Below are positions 56,241 to 64,000 of a stretch of DNA of 64,000 nt, piece by piece. The stretch spans positions 940,001-1,004,000 of the forward strand of contig BROG01000043.1 of NCBI GenBank assembly GCA_030159075.1. Reading direction: 5' to 3'. Made by a program: the position numbers and the translations under genes. Origin of the DNA: Atrina japonica. Its lineage: Eukaryota > Mollusca > Bivalvia > Pterioida > Pinnidae. The notes under the pieces were generated by a model. The model made no database searches. It saw only the letters and a list, made by a program, of their open reading frames with translations, and was not told where the DNA came from. Each line of letters starts with the position of its first letter. Positions within the stretch are counted from its first letter, which is position 1.

Positions 56241-56639
56241 TTTTACATATATAGTTTTTAATGTTCTATGCCCGGTCTTGGATTGCATGTTACAAATGTC
56301 CTGCTGTATCTGTGTATTGATTACATTTATAGTATAGGCAATGTCCTCCCTGCCTTTGTATTCCTTCCTATAATCTCTGCATTATGCTATTATAGATAGA
56401 CAGAATGTTCTTTTTAATATCTACGTGCCCAAACGTCAACTGGTCTGTGTCAATGGTCAAATGTCCGCTTGTTCTGTGTGTATATCCAACTATTTAATGA
56501 CATTTGTATTTCTGTAAATAAAGTAGTTCTATAGGTACTGAATGTTGAAATATCTGATATCATTTTAACGGTCTTTAGTTTTTAAGCTACCACACTTATG
56601 GTTGTATACGATATAATAGTATATATTGTGTTGCTATGA

Positions 56640-58990
56640 AACCTCTGGTGTTCTTCCCTGATATACAACGGTTGTTTGTATTGCTTGTGATGTTACATAT
56701 ATTGTATATACTGAATGTTGTTTTCCTGATATCAACGGTACATGACCACTACTGTTCCTGATTGCTTTCATTAATATACATGACCACTAGTATACCGAGC
56801 TGACATGTCTATCCATGACCACTGCTATCAATACCGTCTTTGTTATTGTTCTGTAATATAGATACATGACCACTGTTTCCTGATCCTTACTATCACGACG
56901 ATACCTTTCACCTGCTATTACAATATCTGTTGTTTGTGATTCAGCCACCTTTATAGATATGGTTTGTGATATCTGAATACTGTTCTACAAGATCACCTGT
57001 TGTTTGTGATAGCAGCCACCTATATACGCTATACAAGATCTGTGTTTGTGATATCAGTCAAACGTTAAACAACACTGTTGTCTGTGTGCTATACAAGATC
57101 ACTGGTTTGTGATTTCAATGATTGTTGTTGTACACTTATGATATTGTTGTTTATGATATCAGCACAATGTTTTGTTGTTTGTGATATTTATACTGTTACA
57201 AGATTGTTGTTTCATTTTTATTGCTGAGTTGTTTGTGATAAGTGTAAATTATACAAGTTGTTCTTAGATAGGTATCAGCCACTATGACAACCTTCACATT
57301 GCTATATACAGCCACTTTGGTTGTGATATCAGCACTTTCATGATAATTATACAACGATGTTGTAGTGCTATCAGCCATTTTCATATTGCTATACACAGCC
57401 ACTTTATATGTGATAGCTTCAGGTTATACAATAGTTTTGAAATATTGACCTACTATACACTTGCATGGTTGTATACGACCACTTCTGTTTGTAATATGTA
57501 TAACTTTATTGTGTTGCTATGTACAACCTCTGGTGTTTGTTATATTCATGCCTTTTATATTGCTATACATGATTGTTGTTGTTGTTGTTGTTGCTTGTGA
57601 TGTTATCAACCTTTACATTGTTATACACTAGCACTGTTGTTTGTGATACCGACGACTTTTATTCGCATTACTGTACATGACCACTGCTGTTCCTGATACC
57701 GAGGACTTTCACATTACTATACATGACCACTGCTGTTCCTCATACCGAGGACTTTCACATTACTATACATGACCACTGCTGTTCCTGATACCGAGGACTT
57801 TCACATTACTGTACATGACCACTGGTGTTCCTGATACCGAGGACTTTCACATTACTATACACGACCACTGCTGTTCTTGACACCGAGGACTTTCACCTTT
57901 TTATTGCTATACAATATCACTGTTGTTTGTGATATCAGCCACCTTTATACTGCTATACAATATCACTGTTGTTTGTGATATCAGCCACCTTTATACTGCT
58001 ATACAAGATCACTGTTGTTTGTGATATCAGTCACCTTTATACTGTTATACAAGATCACTGTTGTTTGTGATATCAGCCACCTTTATACTGCTATACAAGA
58101 TCACTGTTGTTTGTGATATCAGTCACCTTCATAGTGTTATAATTATACAACCACTGTTGTTTGTGATATCAAGATCACTGTTATACAATTTGTTGTTTAT
58201 GATATCAGCCACCTTTTTAAGATCACTGTTGTTTGTGATGCCACCTATATACAATCACTGTTGTTTGTGATATCAGTCACCTTTATACTGTTATACAAGA
58301 TCACTGTTGTTTGTGATATCAGCCACCTTTTTATTGCTATACAAGATCACTGTTGTTTGTGATATCAGTCACCTTCATAGTGTTATAATTATACAACCAC
58401 TGTTGTTTGTGATATTAACCACTTTCATATAGCTATATACAGCCACTGTTGTTTGTGATATCAGCAACCTTCACATTGCTATATACAGCCACTGGTTGAT
58501 TGTGATATCAGCCACTTTCATATTGCTATAATTATACAACCACTGTTGTTAGTGATATCAGCCATCTTCGTATTGCTATACACAGCCACTGTTGTTTGTG
58601 ATATCAGCCACCTTCATATCTATACAATATCACTGGTATTTGAAATATTGGTCACCTTCATATTGCTATACAAGAACACCAATGCTTGGAATATCATCCA
58701 CCTTCTAATTGCTATAACACAACCATTGTTTGTGATATCAGCCACTTTCATATTGCTATACACAGCCTCTGTTGTTTGTGATATCAGCCACTTTCATATT
58801 GCTATATACCATCACTGTTGTTTGCAATTTCAGCCACCTTCAATACTATATACATCCACTGTTGTTTGTGACATTATAGCCACTTTCAGTACTACATGTA
58901 TAAGCATCTACTGTTGTTTGTGTTACTTTAGCCACCTTCAATACTATTTACATCCTTTGTTGTTTGTGATATCAGCCACCTTCAAATTGC
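56640..58990. repeat. Tandem array of a 46-bp unit
   Basis: The unit is atcactgttgtttgtgatat, cagccacctt, tatactgctatacaag (46 bp), highly variable before 57600 and regular at 57900-58550. A subfamily at 57655-57890 reads accactgctgttcctgatac, cgaggactttcacatt, also 46 bp. Long ORFs here are repeat translations. Confidence 0.93.
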
Positions 58991-59059
58991 TGTATACAAA
59001 CAAAACAACAACAATATTCACCCTGCCAACAATCATTTCAACCACCAGCAAACACCAAC

Positions 59060-60890
59060 ATTCACTAACACCACTACCATTCACCAACACCATAAAACAA
59101 TGACTAACACAATTAACAATTACTGACATCACAATGACTAACACCACACAAATAATTACTGACATCACAATGACTAACACCATAAAAAATTACTGACATT
59201 ACAATGCCTTACACCATCTACAATAACTGACATCACAATGCCCAACACCATCTACAATTACTGACATCACAATGCCTTACACCATCTACAATTACTGACA
59301 TCACAATGCCTAACACCATCTACAATTACTGACATCACAATGCCTTACACCATCTACAATTACTGACATCACAATGACTAACTTCATCAACAATTACTGA
59401 CATCACAATGACAAACACTACACAAATAATTACTTACATCACAATGACTAACACCACCAATACTTACTGACATCACAATGACTAACACCATAACAATTAC
59501 TGACATCACAATGAATAACACCATCAATAATTACGGACATCACAATGACTAACACCATCAACAATTGCTGACATCACAATGACTTACACCATCAACAATT
59601 ACTGACATCACAATGCCAAACACCACACAAATAATAACTGACATCAAAATGACTAACACAATCAACAATTACTGACATCACAATGACTAAGACCACAAAT
59701 AATTACGGACATCTCAATGACTAACACCATCAACAATTACTGACATCACAATGACTAACACCACCAATACTTACTGACATCAAAATGACTAACACCATAA
59801 CAATTACTGACATCACAATGAATAACACCATCAATAATTACGGACATCACAATGACTTACACCACAAACAATAATGGACATCACAATGCCAAACACCACA
59901 CAAATAATAACTAACATCAAAATGACTAACACAATCAACAATTACTAACATCACAATGACTAAGACCACAAATAATTACGGACATTTCAATGACTAACAC
60001 CACAAATAATTGTTGACATGACAATGACTAACACAATCAACAATTACTTACATCACAATGACTACCATCATCAACAATTATTGACGACACAATGACTAAC
60101 ACCATCAACAATTACTGACATCACAATGACAAACACCATCAACAATTTCTGACATCAAAATGACTAACACCATCAACAATTTCGGACATCAGAATGACTA
60201 ACACTACAAACAATTACGGATATTACAATAACTACCACCACAAATAATTGTTGACATTACAATGACTAACACCATCAACAATTACTGACATCACAATGAC
60301 TAACATCAGCAATAATTACTGGTATTACAATGACTAGCACCACATATAATTACTGACATCACAATGACTAACACTGCCAAAAATTACTGACATTACAATG
60401 ACTAACACCACAAATTATTACTGACATCACAATGACTAACACCATCAACAATTACTGACATCACAACGACTAACACCATCAACAATTACTGACATCACAA
60501 TGACTAACACCACACAAATACTTACTGACATCACAATGACTAACACCACCAACAATTACTGACATCACAATGACTAACACCATCAACAAATACTGACATC
60601 ACAATGACTAACACCATCAACAATTGCTGACATCACAATGACTAACACCATCAACAATTACTGACATCACAATGACTAACACCACCAATAACGACTGACA
60701 TCACAATGACTAAAACGATAACGACTGACATCACAATTACCAACACAACAATTACTGACATTACAATGACTAATACCATCAACAATTACTGACATCACAA
60801 TGACTAACACCATCAACATTTACTGACATAACAATTACTAACACTACCAATAATTACTGATATCACAGTAATCACTCACACCATATGCAA
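59060..60890. repeat. Tandem array of a 34-bp unit, about 55 copies
   Basis: The unit is acatcacaatgactaacacc, atcaacaatt, actg (34 bp), with occasional 30-35 bp variants. It begins within about 70 bp of the end of the 46-bp array. Pyrimidine-poor on the + strand. Confidence 0.95.
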
Positions 60891-60894
60891 TCAC

Positions 60895-63800
60895 TAACAC
60901 CACCACCAATTATCAACACCATTGACAAACACAAACAACACCTACATTGACAAACAAAACAAGCAAGCAATAACTACAACCATCACTTACACTTACAAAT
61001 ACTACTGGCACCACACGCGCCACTTACAACTATCAAATGCAATGGGTAGTGTGACATAATTGGAGGTGTGTTTGACAACTGTAATTTGTTATTGGGAACC
61101 AACTGACCTGGTCCTTCGTGCCTGGCAGTTTTCCTGACATGGCATTGCACAATCAATCATTAACGCCATGTTTTATTAGACCAGGACGTTTGCAGTGAAC
61201 ACATTATACACATAAGTACATACATTTGTTGTAGGTAGTTAATTTTAATACAAGCTCAAGTCTCATTAAATTATATACAATCATGATTATCATGCATACA
61301 AAAGCATTAACAATAACGACATCTGAAATACAACACCACAAGAGGCAGTCAAGAAACAACCACACCCCAAACTTATCATGCATACAAAAGCATTAACAAT
61401 AACGACATTTTAAATACAACACCACAAGAGGCAGTCAAGAAACATGAACTTCTGGTCAATATGTAGGGAATTCAGAAATGACACCAGATGTCATGGGGTA
61501 ATATACACCCCTTGTTTACATGTATATGTAATCAAGACAGTTTTATTCTGTAAAACAATCAACTACACTGATAGATTTACATGTTTGTTGACAAGGAAAT
61601 AGCAAATCACACTTTCTGATAACACAGTGGTCATTCAATATGTTTATTAAGAGACAAAATGATAAAAACTACATCTCAATTAAGTTAGCATCTAGACTAT
61701 TACGTTCCTTTTGTTAGAGCCTGTGGATTTTATACATAAACATGGCAATAATAAATTTTGTACTAACCAGTAATTTAAAGGAATGCGTCTTTTTACTTTC
61801 AATTCTTGACAGACAAGGTGAAAAGAAAATACTGTACCTGTGTACGTGAATATCATACCTGGTGAATATATTTGTTTTGTTTGTATTTCATTTTTTCCAC
61901 GTTTGCTTACATTGTCCGGTACCATTATCACAGCAGATTACCCATCCCGACATTTAATAATCAGCATTATATATCTTGAGGGATTTTATATTTTCTCAAT
62001 ATACAATGAATTCACATGCCGTAATGGTCTCTACAGAGAAATCACTTAGCTAGGTCATTATAGGTTCCCGCATAGACTTGGATGTTTACTTTACACAGGT
62101 CCAAAATCTTAAAATTAAATGTCCCCAGATATATTAATAATATTCCCTGTAATGTAATACATATCACAGAACTACTGTAAGACAGGCAGGTAACTTGTTG
62201 TTTGTTCGCTGTAAGTTAAAGGGGCATTGGCTTTGTTTGTTTTATAAAACAATTCTTTCTTTTTTTACTACCTTGATAGATAGATAAACAATGACATAAA
62301 AAAGAGATTATCACTTACATTAAAGATTCTAAAATTCCTATTATGTAATTTGCAAAAATTGCTTGAAAACCCCATTTTGGAAATTATTCACTTGCAATTG
62401 ATAATTCATCCTTACGATTTGTATATACATACCACACTGGACCTGACTTTATGTTCACAAAATATATAGTAATATAAGATTCTTATTTCTGTGTTTAGCT
62501 CTTATTTGTTATTGTAAAAGTAGACAAAATCGAAATTAGTTTTTGTTGGTATTCACAGCTACTGCTTCTTTAATGGTACATATAGAAACGTATGACAGTC
62601 ATGTCGTCATATTCCGACTTGTTCTACAACTTGATATTTTAAGTGTCACAGACTTAACCTTATAGACATTCCATGAATTGAAAGTGATCTTTAATTACAG
62701 TTCTCTGTGGCATTTCCATTTTTTTGTCAAACAAGCATATGGGTCTCAAATATATGCTAATTGCAAATGTATCTCTCATAATATAAATGAAAGAAACAAC
62801 GGTATTCATGTTTGTTCACAACGTACAAATATGATTATTTTACATATGTTTGTCAAAATTCATTTCAGATTTATGTAAATCTGACGAAGGTCATCGTATT
62901 TCACGTTGTGTGTATCATTGCAGTGACAGTTAAATATTTTCTATGGTAATATGCACTTGTAGGCTCAAAGTTTGCACTTTTATAACTTAAATCTCGAAAC
63001 AATTTATCTCCTGGTCTCTGTGTTTGTGGGGGATGACATGTGGGTGTGGTAGACAGTTTGTTTAAGATATAAAGTGAGTGAACATACACTTATATACAAG
63101 TAGTTCGTTATACACCCCTGTATATATATATATATAAAGTATGTTAATATCACTAGGAAGGGTGGCATACTGTTTCAATCATTTTTAAATTTTGGTATAT
63201 ATGTTGTTTACATAAGAGCTGCTACAGTACATAAATAAATGGGTAAATAAATACACTAAATAGCAAATTTTACACTTAACATTTCATTCTGTTCCCACCC
63301 GTATTAGCAGTATCAAGTTCACACTTTTTGGTAAAACCCCTGGTAAGTCAAAAAGTGAGAAGATGATAATAGCGCTAACATATAAATAATTTCCAATAGA
63401 ACTCTGCATCAGTTACTGCTGCATTGTAACCAGACTAAAAACCACACTAAAAAGTGCCCGTCATCATATGACTGACAAAGTGTTGAGAGTGGCGTCAAAC
63501 AAGTTGAGGTAGTTATCATTTTCCTGTACATCCCATGTTGGTTGCTTGCTGTCACTCTCTCGAATTGGTTCATGTATTTTGTCTCCTTTGAAAGTGATAA
63601 CAAAGAAAGTGCTAGATAGAATAAAAAGTTTAATTCAAATAAGTATATATGTACACATATGAGTACATGATACATGTATATAGATATATCCTGACCTAAC
63701 TGAATATATAATTAGACATTTAAACCACTAGTTCCATTCCTGATGTGAAATCGGGTGTGTCCTGTTATTTTCAACTCAGCTGGGTTGTTTTTCTGGTATA

Positions 63801-64000
63801 TTTATTTCCACGTACACAGTAAAGTCTTAGTGACGTAATTTATATAAGTATTATGTGTTTAATTCTGGTTCTGTTTAATTCTCGTCCCCTTTCTGTTGTG
63901 TAAACTTCGACTTTTTGTCCGAAATAAGCTTTTCAACAATCAAAATGTAGTTACTTCTGCTATATCGAATTCAGGTGTTAAGTTACAGACCTCTCCTATA
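60895..64000. other. Gene-free right end of the window
   Basis: No exon of the TMEM178-like gene or other gene is recognised. 61287-61443 is a direct duplication (about 70 bp, period 86) starting ttatcatgcatacaaaagca. 62216-62400 is a single end of the TTAA-AGGGGCATT family seen at 10915-12191. 63120-63137 is a short (TA)n. Confidence 0.55.
62216..62400 (+). mobile_element. Single end of the TTAA / AGGGGCATT element family
   Basis: TTAA at 62216-62219 is followed by aggggcattggctttg. A body with aaaaaagagat, attctaaaattcctat, atgtaatttgcaaaaattgc follows, in the same order as the right arm of the 10915-12191 element. No opposite end was found. Confidence 0.65.

Noticed and set aside
58546..59103. 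185-codon plus-strand ORF
   Set aside because: Translation of the 46-bp tandem array running into the 34-bp array.
59060..60890. Regular array considered as a CRISPR
   Set aside because: Repeats are contiguous with no unique spacers, and the genome is eukaryotic.

Overview
This is a nuclear window from an AT-rich animal genome, most likely a mollusc and probably a bivalve. That assignment is inference. It rests on small exons in kilobase-scale introns with GT/AG borders, abundant TA microsatellites, large minisatellite blocks, many foldback elements and decayed retroelements, and recurrent 'acatgta' and 'gagttatctccctt' words of the kind common in bivalve DNA.

Three protein-coding genes are supported. 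(1) Class III alcohol dehydrogenase / S-(hydroxymethyl)glutathione dehydrogenase (ADH5) occupies 1-29995 on the + strand. It enters the window inside the exon that carries the first catalytic zinc ligands and runs to its stop codon. That exon is present twice (1-141 and 208-352), with matching splice phases and diverged sequence, which suggests mutually exclusive exons. (2) ATF4, the bZIP factor of the integrated stress response, lies on the - strand (about 34790 down to 32735), tail to tail with ADH5. Its 5' leader keeps a tiny uORF1 and a longer uORF2 that is completed by splicing and overlaps the ATF4 start out of frame, the layout known from vertebrate ATF4. (3) The first coding exon (53426-53645) of a PMP22/claudin-superfamily four-helix membrane protein, TMEM178-like, lies on the + strand; its other exons were not found.

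The rest is repeats. ADH5 intron 3 holds a broken Ty3/gypsy element (about 2126-6983, - strand) whose gag is split by a 1.07-kb terminal-inverted-repeat element with a target duplication, plus a 26-bp and a roughly 119-bp tandem array. Intron 4 holds a TTAA-flanked 1.28-kb inverted-repeat element. Intron 7 holds a 2-kb array of a 27-bp unit and a possible 2.5-kb inverted-repeat element. The 35-53 kb gene desert holds nested short transposons near 36.4 kb, a decayed LINE (38.5-39.9 kb, -), a decayed Penelope-like reverse transcriptase (43.8-44.7 kb, -), a tRNA-headed SINE, a mariner transposase scrap, three foldback elements and two non-LTR 3' tails. From 55.6 to 60.9 kb the DNA is almost wholly three successive tandem arrays (102, 46 and 34 bp units), probably inside the TMEM178-like gene.

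No CRISPR, operon, or rRNA gene is present. The most informative observations are the duplicated ADH5 exon, the ATF4 uORF layout, and the nested insertions dated by intact target-site duplications.
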